Both the position numbers and the translations under genes were made by a program. From Deltaproteobacteria bacterium (GTDB lineage Bacteria; Desulfobacterota; Binatia; UTPRO1), in the NCBI GenBank assembly GCA_029262315.1, contig JAJCZP010000159.1, positions 1 through 39,748 of the forward strand: a stretch of DNA of 39,748 nucleotides, in the 5' to 3' direction. Below the pieces are notes generated by a model that worked only from the letters and a program-made list of their open reading frames with translations, had not been told where the DNA came from and ran no database searches. Below are positions 15,789 through 28,400 of this stretch, piece by piece (the stretch's first letter is position 1; each line of letters opens with the position of its first letter).

Positions 15789-16212
15789 ACGCTCCGGAAG
15801 CGGACCTAGCATCCCTCGTTCCCGCCCACCGCGATCGCGCCGTGCTCCCACTGCGAAACGCGGCGGTGCCAAACCGAAGCGCGCGCGCAAACAGGCCACG
15901 CCGAAGTCGGTCGAGGGCCCAGCCTCGGAGATACCGGGAGGCCGCCGATCGAAAGCGGTTGAACGTCGTCACTCGAAGACGGCCGGCGGTCGGCGCTCAA
16001 AGGCAGCCGCTGGTCGCCGGTCGAAGGCACCCGCGGGGTCTCGCTCGAAGGCAGCTGGATCCCGCCGGGACCGGGGCGCGCCCCCTCCACCGACGAGCGG
16101 CCCCACCCGTGACGGGCGCATCTCGGTCCATCGTGACGGCTTCGCCTTCCTGCTCGCGGATCGGCCCGGCGACCAAGACCTGTACATAGGCACGGCACGG
16201 CTCCGTCCCGCC
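15775..16212 (+). other. In-frame 5' extension of the RNase R-like gene without a usual start codon
   Basis: The frame of the RNase R gene stays open from 15775 to its first ATG at 16213 (146 codons) and contains no ATG, GTG or TTG. It is clearly coding near the end: GRISVHRDGFAFLLADRPG and DLYIGTARLRPAMHGD match the N-terminal cold-shock-like domain of RNase R. Before that it encodes a very basic, Pro/Ala-rich tail (for example AKRGGAKPKRARKQ) and five octapeptide repeats. The best start I can find is ATC at 15811, with GGAAGCGGA just before it. A CTG at 16150 is too late. Other readings are a frameshift, a sequencing error, or entry from the overlapping speA frame. Confidence 0.7.
15937..16056 (+). 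repeat. Five tandem 24-nt units encoding a basic octapeptide repeat
   Basis: Five in-register 24-base units (15937, 15961, 15985, 16009 and 16033) encode GGRRSKAV, ERRHSKTA, GGRRSKAA, AGRRSKAP and AGSRSKAA. The repeat has the R-R-S-K-A core and resembles basic nucleic-acid-binding tails. Codons differ between units, so the repeat is old or kept at the protein level rather than a recent slippage product. Confidence 0.85.
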
Positions 16213-18096
16213 ATGCACGGCGATCTCGTCCGTGTGGTCGTGCTGCGTCGCCGACGCGGGAAGGACGTACGGCTCGAGGGGCACGTCACGGACGTGCTCG
16301 AACGGCGGTACGTCCGTTTGCTCGGCACCGTACGCCGCGGACGGAGCGGCACCTACCTGGCGCCCCAGGATGACCGCGTCGTCTACCGCGTCGTACTGAG
16401 CGACGTGGGTGCGGCCCAAGACGGCGATATGGTCGTGACCGAGATCACACGCTACCCCGAGCCGCACGAAGACATCGAGGCACGGGTCGTGTCCGTGCTG
16501 GGACCGGCCAGCGATCCCAGTGTCGAGATCGAAGCCATTCTGTACAGCCACGATCTCCCGAGGGCGTTTCCACCACCGGTGGAACGTACGGCAAGTCGGG
16601 TTGCACAGTCCGTCGACTGCGACGCCCTCCGACTCGTCGCCCCCGATGCGGCCGACGGCCTCCCGCCACCGGCGACGAAGCGACGCCCCTGGCACGAATC
16701 GCTCGTCCGCTCCGAGCGCATCGACCTCCGCACACTGCCACTGGTCACAATCGACGGCGAGACTGCACGCGACTTCGACGACGCCGTCGCCGTTTTGAAC
16801 GGTCCGCAGGGCGGTAGCCGGCTGCTCGTCGCCATCGCCGACGTGGCCGCATACGTCCCGGCCGGAGGCGATCTCGATCGCGAAGCCCGCGCCCGCGGAA
16901 CCAGTGTCTACGTGCCCGACCGCGTGATCCCCATGCTGCCCGAAGCACTTTCGCAAGGTATCTGCAGCCTGAATCCCGACGTCGATCGGCTCGTACAGGC
17001 CGTGCTCATCGACTGCAGCCGGACGGGGACAGTACTCGGCGCGGCGTTCTTTCCGGGGCTCATGCGTAGTCGAGCACGGCTGACCTACACCGAGGTCCGC
17101 GAAATCGTCACCGACCGCGCCGTCGCCACCCGACAACGCTACGCCCCCCTCGTCGACGATCTGGAACGCATGGTCGCACTCGGCGAGCAGATGGCGCGCG
17201 TCCGCCATCGCCGCGGCTCGATCGATCTCGATCTCCCCGAAGCGGAAATCGTCCTCGATCTTCGCGGCAAGCCCGAGGATATCGGACGCGCCGAGCGCAA
17301 CGCCGCGCATCGGATGATCGAGAGCTTCATGCTGGCCGCCAACGAGGCCGTGGCCTCCTTCCTCACGGCCCGACGTATCGCCATGCCCTACCGGGTCCAC
17401 GAGCCGCCGGAGGAGGAAGCCGTCCGGGATCTCGCCCGGTTCCTCGCCGGATTCGGCCTCACCCTCGGCATCGACGAGGGCACGATCAAACCCAAGACGT
17501 TCCAACGCGTGCTGGCCCGTGTTGCCGGCCGTCCCGAGGAACGTCTGATCCACACGATCCTTCTCCGCTCGATGCAGCAAGCACGGTACACACCCATCAA
17601 CACCGGCCATTTCGGACTCGCAGCGACGTGCTACGCCCACTTCACTTCCCCCATCCGCCGCTATCCCGACTTGGCCCTGCACCGCATCATCGCCGCCGAG
17701 ATCGCCGGAGATACGACGGCTCGGGACAACGCCACCGACGACCTCGCGGCGATCTGCGCCGAGAGCTCCGAGCGCGAGCGCACCGCGATGGATGCCGAGC
17801 GTGCCATCGTCCAGCTCTACAAGGTCCGGTTCATGCAGGATCGGATCGGCGAAACCCTCGACGGCCACATCTCGGGCGTTGCCGCTTTCGGATTCTTCGT
17901 CGAACTCGACGAGTACTTCGTTGATGGCCTCGTCCACATCGCCACCCTCACCGACGACCGCTACGAGCTGGTCGACCACCAGCACCTGCTGCGCGGTCGG
18001 CGCCGAGGGACCATCTACCGGTTGGGCGATGCCGTCCGCGTCCGCGTCGGCAGTGTCTCGATCGAACGCCGACAGGTCGATCTGGTCATCGCGTGA
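16213..18096 (+). CDS. rnr: RNase R/RNase II family 3'-5' exoribonuclease
   Basis: A processive 3'-5' exoribonuclease acting on structured RNA in the cytoplasm. Shown here from the first ATG (627 aa), but family homology begins about 35 codons earlier, so the true protein is longer (see 15775-16212). Domains in order: cold-shock-like domains up to about residue 110; the RNB catalytic domain with LVTIDGETARDFDDAVAV (about residues 176-193), whose Asp cluster binds magnesium; HFTSPIRRYPDLALHR, the conserved RNB signature; and a C-terminal S1 domain (IGETLDGHISGVAAFGFFVEL...VDGLVHI). No Lys-rich C-terminal tail is present; the basic region is at the N-terminus instead. It follows speA with overlapping frames. 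Confidence 0.93.
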   Translation: MHGDLVRVVVLRRRRGKDVRLEGHVTDVLERRYVRLLGTVRRGRSGTYLAPQDDRVVYRVVLSDVGAAQDGDMVVTEITRYPEPHEDIEARVVSVLGPASDPSVEIEAILYSHDLPRAFPPPVERTASRVAQSVDCDALRLVAPDAADGLPPPATKRRPWHESLVRSERIDLRTLPLVTIDGETARDFDDAVAVLNGPQGGSRLLVAIADVAAYVPAGGDLDREARARGTSVYVPDRVIPMLPEALSQGICSLNPDVDRLVQAVLIDCSRTGTVLGAAFFPGLMRSRARLTYTEVREIVTDRAVATRQRYAPLVDDLERMVALGEQMARVRHRRGSIDLDLPEAEIVLDLRGKPEDIGRAERNAAHRMIESFMLAANEAVASFLTARRIAMPYRVHEPPEEEAVRDLARFLAGFGLTLGIDEGTIKPKTFQRVLARVAGRPEERLIHTILLRSMQQARYTPINTGHFGLAATCYAHFTSPIRRYPDLALHRIIAAEIAGDTTARDNATDDLAAICAESSERERTAMDAERAIVQLYKVRFMQDRIGETLDGHISGVAAFGFFVELDEYFVDGLVHIATLTDDRYELVDHQHLLRGRRRGTIYRLGDAVRVRVGSVSIERRQVDLVIA

Positions 18097-18190
18097 GGGG
18101 TGCTAGCTCCTCGCAGGCGCGCGGTCGGTCGTGCGACGCAGACACGCAGGTCAGCGTCGCTAGTCGCTCGCCCGACGCCGGGGCGCTCGC

Positions 18191-19660
18191 GTGACCCCGG
18201 CTAGTCGCGAGACGGCGCCGCCACGACTCCGCGCGCTCCATGTGTGGCTGGTTGGCCTCCTCGGGGTTGCTTGCGCCACCCTCGTCGGACCGCCGCCCAC
18301 ACATCGCGGCGCGCCACACGTTCTGCTGATCACAGTCGACACGGTGCGAGCCGACCATTGCTCGGTGTACGGATACGCGCGCCCGACCACTCCGACACTC
18401 GAGCAGCTCGCGAGGGAGGGTGCCGTGTTCGCGGAAGCCTATGCGCCCATGGCGACGACTGCCCCCGCCCATGCCTCGCTGTTCACCGGCCTCGCTCCCG
18501 CGCGACATGGCGTCCTCAAGAACGGCCTCGCGCTCCCGGAGCGCTTCCGAACGCTGGCCGAAGAACTGGCAGCCGCCGGCTACGACACCGCCGCGGTCGT
18601 CAGCTCGTTCGCCGTCCACGGGAAGTTTGGATTTCAGCAGGGATTCGCCATGTACGACGACCGCTTCGACAGCGAGCCCAACCTGCAACGCTGGCGGTGG
18701 GAAGGTCGCGTCAGCCAGGGCCCGTTCGATCGGGATGCGCGGCTGACCACCCGCCGCAGCATCCGCTGGCTCCGCAGCGAGCGCGACCGTCACGTCCCGT
18801 TCTTCCTGTGGGTCCACTACTTCGATCCGCACCAGCCGTACGACCCTCCCCCACCGTACGATCGCTCGTTCCTCTCGAACGAGTCCGACCTTCCGGACGA
18901 TCTCCAGACGACGATCGCGCGTTACGACGCCGAGATTCGCGAGACCGATGACGCCATCGGCATCCTGCTGGCGGAGCTCGACGCCCAGCAATTGCGTCAC
19001 GCGACCCTGGTCGTCGTGGCCGGCGATCACGGCGAAGGGCTGATGGACCATGGCTGGATGCATCACGGAGTACACCTGTACGAGGAGTCTCTCCGCGTAC
19101 CACTCCTGGCCCGCTGGCCCGCGCGCATTCCTGCTGGGCAGCGCGTCCAAGGCCCCGTGCAGCTCGCGGACCTGGCACCGACCATTCTCGAGATCACGAA
19201 CGCCAAGACCGAACGAGCGGCCCAGCGCCTCGACGCCCCGAGCACGCCTGGAGCGGCCGTGGCCGACCCGACCCGCGTCGACCCCGCGGCCGCCATCAGC
19301 CTCGTATCGGCAATCACAGGCGCGACGACGCTCGACCCCGCGCGTCCCATCTTCTTCCAACGCCGACGCTACGATGGGGAACGGCGCCTCGACATCGAGG
19401 TCCGCGGCGAGAAGCACGCCGTCCGTGTCGGTTCCTGGAAATACATCGAGGCGCACGCGGAGCGCACCTACGAACTCTACGACCTCGAGCACGACCCGGG
19501 CGAGACCCGGAACCTCGCCGCAACGGCACCGGCACGCGCACGAAGCCTCGCCGCCCGTTTGGCCGCGTGGCGAGGAGACGACACACGCGCCGGTGGTCAG
19601 CCGGCCCACGTACCTGACGCCGACGCCGCTCGACTGCGCGCCCTCGGGTACATTGACTGA
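18191..19660 (+). CDS. Sulfatase-superfamily lipoprotein with Thr at the nucleophile position
   Basis: An exported member of the alkaline-phosphatase/sulfatase superfamily. The N-terminus (LHVWLVGLLGVAC) has a lipobox (GVAC), so it is probably a lipoprotein. The metal-binding start is LLITVDTVRADHCSVYGY, with one Asp where classical sulfatases have two. The modification site reads TTAPAHASLFTG: the usual Cys/Ser-x-Pro-x-Arg is Thr-x-Pro-x-His, so formylglycine cannot form. GDHGEG and the following HG supply more metal ligands. A C-terminal YELYDLEHDPGETRNLA is standard for the family. It could be a phosphatase or phosphotransferase using Thr rather than a sulfatase. The start is GTG at 18191. 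The next gene's ribosome binding site begins within 10 nt of its end. Confidence 0.88.
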   Translation: MTPASRETAPPRLRALHVWLVGLLGVACATLVGPPPTHRGAPHVLLITVDTVRADHCSVYGYARPTTPTLEQLAREGAVFAEAYAPMATTAPAHASLFTGLAPARHGVLKNGLALPERFRTLAEELAAAGYDTAAVVSSFAVHGKFGFQQGFAMYDDRFDSEPNLQRWRWEGRVSQGPFDRDARLTTRRSIRWLRSERDRHVPFFLWVHYFDPHQPYDPPPPYDRSFLSNESDLPDDLQTTIARYDAEIRETDDAIGILLAELDAQQLRHATLVVVAGDHGEGLMDHGWMHHGVHLYEESLRVPLLARWPARIPAGQRVQGPVQLADLAPTILEITNAKTERAAQRLDAPSTPGAAVADPTRVDPAAAISLVSAITGATTLDPARPIFFQRRRYDGERRLDIEVRGEKHAVRVGSWKYIEAHAERTYELYDLEHDPGETRNLAATAPARARSLAARLAAWRGDDTRAGGQPAHVPDADAARLRALGYID

Positions 19661-19677
19661 TGGCTTCGGGAGGAACT

Positions 19678-20163
19678 ATGCATCGCGTTCTCGCAACCTG
19701 CGTCATCGTACTCGCAATCGGTCTGGGTCCGGCGAATGCCGATGAGAACCCGATCGCGAAGAGCGCCGGAGGGCACGGGCACCGCTCGGCAACGACCGCC
19801 GAACCCTCACCCGTCGAAAGCGGTGGCAAGCACGGGACCATCAAGGTCGATGAGCTCGTCGCTGGGCATCTCACCGAACTGAACGGACGATATCGCCTCC
19901 GTGTTGCCGAGGTGGTCTACGATCCGGGAGGGTACATCGGGTCACACCACCACGTCGGACCCGGCATCCGGTGCGTGACGGCCGGAGAACTCACGTACAT
20001 TCAGCCCGACAAGACCACGGTCTACAGGGCGGGCGACTGTTTCTACGAGACCGGCGCGGTCAGCCACACAGCTCGCAACGCGACCAAAGCACCCGCCGTC
20101 TTGCTGAATTTTCAACTCCTGCCCGCCGCGTGGTCCGCCGGCTCAGCGATACCTCCGGAGTAA
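19678..20163 (+). CDS. Secreted cupin-domain protein
   Basis: A 161-residue exported protein with a signal peptide (HRVLATCVIVLAIGLGPANA) and a single cupin barrel. Metal-binding motif 1 is seen in GSHHHVGPGIRCVTAGELTYI and motif 2 in CFYETGAVSHTARN. A short His/Gly/Ser-rich stretch (GGHGHRSATTAEP) links the two. Such periplasmic cupins are usually of unknown function. I chose ATG 19678 because GGGAGGA lies 5 nt upstream; an ATG at 19660 overlaps the previous stop codon but lacks a site. Coupling to the sulfatase-like gene suggests one transcript. Confidence 0.85.
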   Translation: MHRVLATCVIVLAIGLGPANADENPIAKSAGGHGHRSATTAEPSPVESGGKHGTIKVDELVAGHLTELNGRYRLRVAEVVYDPGGYIGSHHHVGPGIRCVTAGELTYIQPDKTTVYRAGDCFYETGAVSHTARNATKAPAVLLNFQLLPAAWSAGSAIPPE

Positions 20164-20178
20164 GTCGCCAGGACCGGC

Positions 20179-21680
20179 TCACCTAACCGCCGATGGGCCT
20201 CCCGGCTGAGCGCATTGGTCTGGGGTCGTAAGTTCGATCGGGCCGAACTCCGCGAGCTGGGCAGCGATGGTGTCGGCCGGTCCGACAATGACGATGGCGG
20301 CGTCTTCGGTCGGAACGTAGGTTGCGGCGATACGTCGTACGTCCTCGAGCGTCACCCCCATGACCCGCCCTGGGTAGGCCTCGATGTCGCTTCGTGGGAG
20401 ACCGTACGCGAACAGGCTGGCGATGCTGGCGGCCAGCGCGCCCTGCGTCTCGAGTTGCCTGGGGTGCTGCCCGGTGCGAAGGCTCTTGGCCCGTGCGAGT
20501 TCCTCGACCGTAGCCCCTCCGTTCGCGAAGCCGGTGAGCACGTCGAGTGCGACCCCGAGTGCTTCGCCGGTGGTCTCCACTTTCGTAAACGTTCCGGCGC
20601 GAAAATCCCCCGGCATGCGATGAACGTTGAAACCACTCCAGGCGCCGTAGGTCAGGCTGCGCTTGACCCGTAGCTCCTCGACCAATCGTGAGCCGAAGCC
20701 ACCCCCGAGAATGGTGGTCGTGACACCCGCGGGCACGTAGTCGGGGTCGGTACGGGCGATCCCGACGTTCCCGATCCGGATGTGCGCCTGGGTGGCGTCC
20801 GGCTTGTCGACCACCAGCATGCGTCGGCCCGACACGCGCACCGGAAGCGGCAGCAACGGTGGGCTTCCAGCACGCGAACTCCATCCGCCGAACGCGCCCT
20901 CGGCCGCACTCGACAACTGCTCGACCGTCGCGTCTCCGATCACCACCAGAACGGCGCCATCGGGAACGTAGTGCCGCTGGTAGAAGCTCTGCACGGCGTC
21001 GCGATCGAGGGTGGCGAGCGACGCCTCGGTCCCCGAAGCCGGCCGCCCATAGGGATGATCTCCGTACAAGAACGCTCCGAAGCAACGTCCGGCAATGGCG
21101 GCGGGATCCTCCCGACTGCGGATGATCGCCGCCAGCATCAGCTCCCGAGCGCGGCGGAGCTCGTCCTCGGGAAACGTCGGATGGAGCGCCACGTTGGCGA
21201 AGAGTTCGAACCCACGGCTGAGATCCTTGCTCAAAAACTCACCAGACACGTTCGAGAAGTCGGCGCCGGCACCCGCGGCGAGCGAGCCGCCGAGGAATTC
21301 AATCTCGCGAGCCAGCTCCTCGGCGCTCCGACTGCGCGTCCCCTTGCGCAACAGATCGGCAGTGATGGTGGCCACCCCACCCTGGCCCGGAGGGTCGAAG
21401 GCGGACCCGCCTGGCATCACCAGCGAGAAGACCACGAGGGGCAACGTGTGCTCCTCGACGATCAACAGGGTCAGCCCGTTGTCGAGGCGACGCTCGACGA
21501 CCGGGGGAAGCGTGAACGCCGCCGCGGTCGCACCGAGGGGCGGCAACCCGAGAAGATCGCCGAGTGCGGCCCCCCCCGTGTCGACAGCACCCGCGCCGTC
21601 GCGCGGCGGGTGCAGGATCACCGGCTGACAGCCGATCGTGACCATCAGGCTCAGGAGCGCTCCGCATATGAAGTGACGGC

Positions 21681-21684
<4 letters not shown>
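20179..21684 (-). CDS. M16 peptidase-family lipoprotein lacking the zinc motif
   Basis: A 501-residue M16 (pitrilysin/insulinase) family protein. The N-terminus is a lipoprotein-like signal (LLSLMVTIGC, Cys 19). The first M16 domain starts ERRLDNGLTLLIVEEHTLPLVVFSLVMPGGSAFDP, but the HxxEH position reads ATITADLL, so no zinc ligands remain. The second domain has ILGGGFGSRLVEELRVKRSLTYGAWSG, the conserved substrate-cleft segment. Such inactive partners pair with an active M16 subunit. The start overlaps the stop of the active gene upstream by 4 nt (ATGA), giving tight translational coupling. It is tail-to-tail with the cupin gene, with only 15 nt between them. Confidence 0.93.
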
Positions 21685-25129
<3,445 letters not shown>

Positions 25130-25135
25130 GACCCG

Positions 25136-25417
25136 GTGGCCGATCTCCTCCGACTGCGGCTCCGCATCACCGGACGCGTGCAGGGCGTCTGGTACCGAGG
25201 CGCGACCGAACGCGAGGCACAGCGGCGCGGCGTCAACGGCTGGGTGCGCAATCTTCCCGATGGAAGCGTCGAGGCGCTGCTCGAAGGCGCCCCAGAGGCC
25301 GTCCGGGGCCTTGCGGCGTGGTGCCGAACGGGGCCATCGGGCGCACGCGTCGCGCAAGTCGTCGAGACACGGGAACCCGCCCGCGGCGACCTCGAGGACT
25401 TTACGACGACCTACTGA
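25136..25417 (+). CDS. acyP: Acylphosphatase
   Basis: A 93-residue acylphosphatase hydrolysing carboxyl-phosphate bonds. The signature GRVQGVWYRGATEREAQRRGVNGWVRNLPDGSVEAL is complete in meaning: the catalytic Arg is in WYRG and the catalytic Asn in WVRNLPDG. The start is GTG at 25136, 6 nt after the ligA stop, so it is most likely translated from the ligA transcript. It ends 9 nt from the end of the convergent large haem protein gene. Confidence 0.95.
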   Translation: MADLLRLRLRITGRVQGVWYRGATEREAQRRGVNGWVRNLPDGSVEALLEGAPEAVRGLAAWCRTGPSGARVAQVVETREPARGDLEDFTTTY

Positions 25418-25426
25418 GCGCGCGCC

Positions 25427-28400
25427 CTAGGGAATGCACTCGGCGGGATAGGCCTCGAACTCCGGCACCTGGGCGCGATCCATGCAGTCGACGTCGAACT
25501 CCGTGACACACGCCGTACAGCCCACCAAATCGGCCAAGGTCGAAACGGGACCGGCGCACCCGAGGCCCCCGTGCGGGATGATCAGGTCTGGACACGTGCC
25601 AACGAAACCGATCGCCGCGGGAGTGATGTCGTCGGTCCCACCGGTGCCGCCGACGACCGCACCGCTGGTCAGCGGAATGTCGTCGTCACAACCGCGATCA
25701 TCGCCACCGCAGCGCTTGCAGAGCTTGCTGACGAAGCTCGCCTCCGCCTTGCTGATCGCCACAGCCGTCTTCTGCGCTACCGAGCCCAACACCGCGAGCG
25801 GGTCTGGACACGTATCGCTGTGATTGCCCTTGAGCCGCTTGTCCCAGCATTTCTGGATCGCCTTCGACTTCTTGTCGAGAAACTTCCGGGATTCCTTCGC
25901 GATCGTGGCGTGGCACTTGTTCAGGTCATCGGTCACGACCGGCTCGACCAGATTGAACATCCCCGTCGTGACATCGATGTCGCGATCGACCGCGACATCG
26001 TGAACGCACTCCAGACAGGTCGCGATGTCGCCGCAATCGGTGATCGGATTGTCGCATGCGCCGCCTGTGATGTTCGGGCACGTGGCTGCCCAGCCGAGCA
26101 CGGCGGGGTGGTCCTCACTCGCATCGCCGTTGCAGATCTTGTCGTCACCGCCGCAGGCGTTGGCGATCCGTACGCCGAGCAGCATCCGCGCGGTCCCGAT
26201 CCGGGCCTCGGTCTTCAGCTCGGTCTGACAGTCGGTAGCAATCGGCAGCTTGCCTTTGATCTTGAATCCCTCACAGCGCGCCAGGTGCTTCGCCTTGGCC
26301 CGGGCGAATTTCCAGCCTTCCTTCTCGATCACCCGCTGGCACTTCACGCAGCCGGAATCACCGGGGCAGACATCGGGCACGCTGAAGGCATCCGCTGGAT
26401 CGGTACCGCCATCACGTTCGTCACCGTCGAGGAACCCGTCGCCGTCCTGATCGATACCGATACGGGGACCATCGCCCGGGGGCACTGCTGTGTAGGTGAG
26501 TTCCTGGCCAGCGACACCGGCGAGCGCACGGACGGTCGCATCCGCGACGGCACCCTCCGCCTCCCGATCCGTCGAGAACTGCCCGCCACCTGCGTACACG
26601 AAGGATTGATCCTCGCTTCCGAACCGCCCCTTCACGACGACATCGCACTCGCCCGCATCCGCCCGCGCCAGCAGGAGCGTGATTCGGGGATCCGTGGTCA
26701 CGCCGTTGCTGCTCGTGCGGGTGATCTGCTGCCCGACGATCGGAAACAGGTTCGTGTCGAAGGCTAGGGTAAACGCCTCGATGTCCCGCCGCAGCGGATC
26801 CCCCGGGGCACCGATGGGAATGCCATTGGGGTTCACACCGCCTTGATTGAACACCACCGCCGAGTGAAAGCGAAAGCTCGTGTCCGCACTGCCATCGTGC
26901 ATGAATCCGAACCCGCGCACCTGATCGCCCTTGTGCCCGTTGTCACCCGCATTGAAGAACGGCGCGGCCGCCATCCCGTACATGCCGACCTTCTGGTACA
27001 GATTGCGGAGGTGGGGGATCTTGAAGAGCTGAGGCTCTGGCTGGAACGCCCACTCGCCGTCGGTGCCAAAAAACCCTGGCTTGGCCACCCCGAACTCGGC
27101 GTTGCCGGCGCGATCGAGGGTATGACAGCCGACACACGAGCGCGCCGAGTCGGACACCGGACCCATGAAGAAGTCGTGCCCGCTCTGCTGCGACGCCGTG
27201 AGCGAGTTGTCGAGATTTCGGATCGGGTTCGGCGGATACATGATCTGCAGGATGAAGTCGGTGAACGCCTGCATGTCGTCGTCGGGAATCATGGTGCTCC
27301 GACCCACGAGCCCGGGGAAGGCGACGTCGAAATTCTTGAAGGCCTCGACCTCGTTGAAGGCACCCTCGTCCGGCTGCACGCCGCCGGGAGGCTCGACGTC
27401 GTTGCCGAACGTGCGATCTCCCCGCCAATGCAGCGCGCCGTGGTTCGCCATACCGCGGAAGCTCTGCACGGTCATCGGCCCCTTCATGGCGCGGAAGTCG
27501 GGGTTGCCGATCGGCCCGAACTCGTGCGGGCCGGGGTTCGTCTTCGTGGTGATGTCGGGATCGCCGAGATCCCACGCCAGGCTGTCGAAGTCGCCGAAGA
27601 CGTGACAGCTCGCGCACGACGAGTCGCCATGGCTCGACGCGAAGCTGGTGTCGTAGAAGAGCGGGCGCCCGAAAACGATGCTCGCCGGCTCCGGATTGTG
27701 TAGCGATTCGGCGTCGAGCTCGGCCCCCGTGCCGGTACTCAGGACCTTCACGGCATTGTCGAAGCGGGTCAACACGTAGAGCTGGCTGCGGCCCTCGTCG
27801 AGCACCATGCCCGTCGGTCCGCCGCCGGAGACGGCAATCTGATCGGCCGCGTCAGGCACGAAAGCATCGGTCTCGAGCTCGGTCGTGTCGTACACGCCGA
27901 TCTCGCTGGTGCCGAAGCCCGCCACGTAGAGCGTATCGCCGGTGCTGGTCACGGCCATACCGAGCGGGAAGGCAATGCTGTTGTCGTTCTCGACATTCGG
28001 GATCGGGTCACAACAGGTACTGTAGTCGATGTGCTTGTTCAGGTGGCGGGGAGTCACCGTCACGCCATCGAGGACGGTGATGCGACTTTCGTGCAGGTGC
28101 CCCTGGACCGTGGCTGGCTCGGCGATCGGCTTGAAACCCGCGGCGAAAATCCCCGGGCCCTCGAAGCGCACCCGGTTGAACGCCTCGGTATTCGAAACGT
28201 AGATCTTCCCGCTTGCCGGGTTGACGATCATGTTGAACAGGATCGTCCCGACACCGGCGAACACGCCGGTCGGCCCCGCGATCTGCGTCGGCGGTGCCCC
28301 GTTGGCGTTGATGGCGAAAACATCCTCGTCGGGCAGTGACAGTTTGACCGAGCTGCTCCAGTCACGCCCGAGCTCATCGAGCCAGGCGGCGCCGTCGAAC

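Noticed and set aside
25571-26767. Plus-strand frame of 398 codons opposite the haem-propeller gene
   Set aside because: It lies antisense to the Cys-rich modules and has no start signal or domain.
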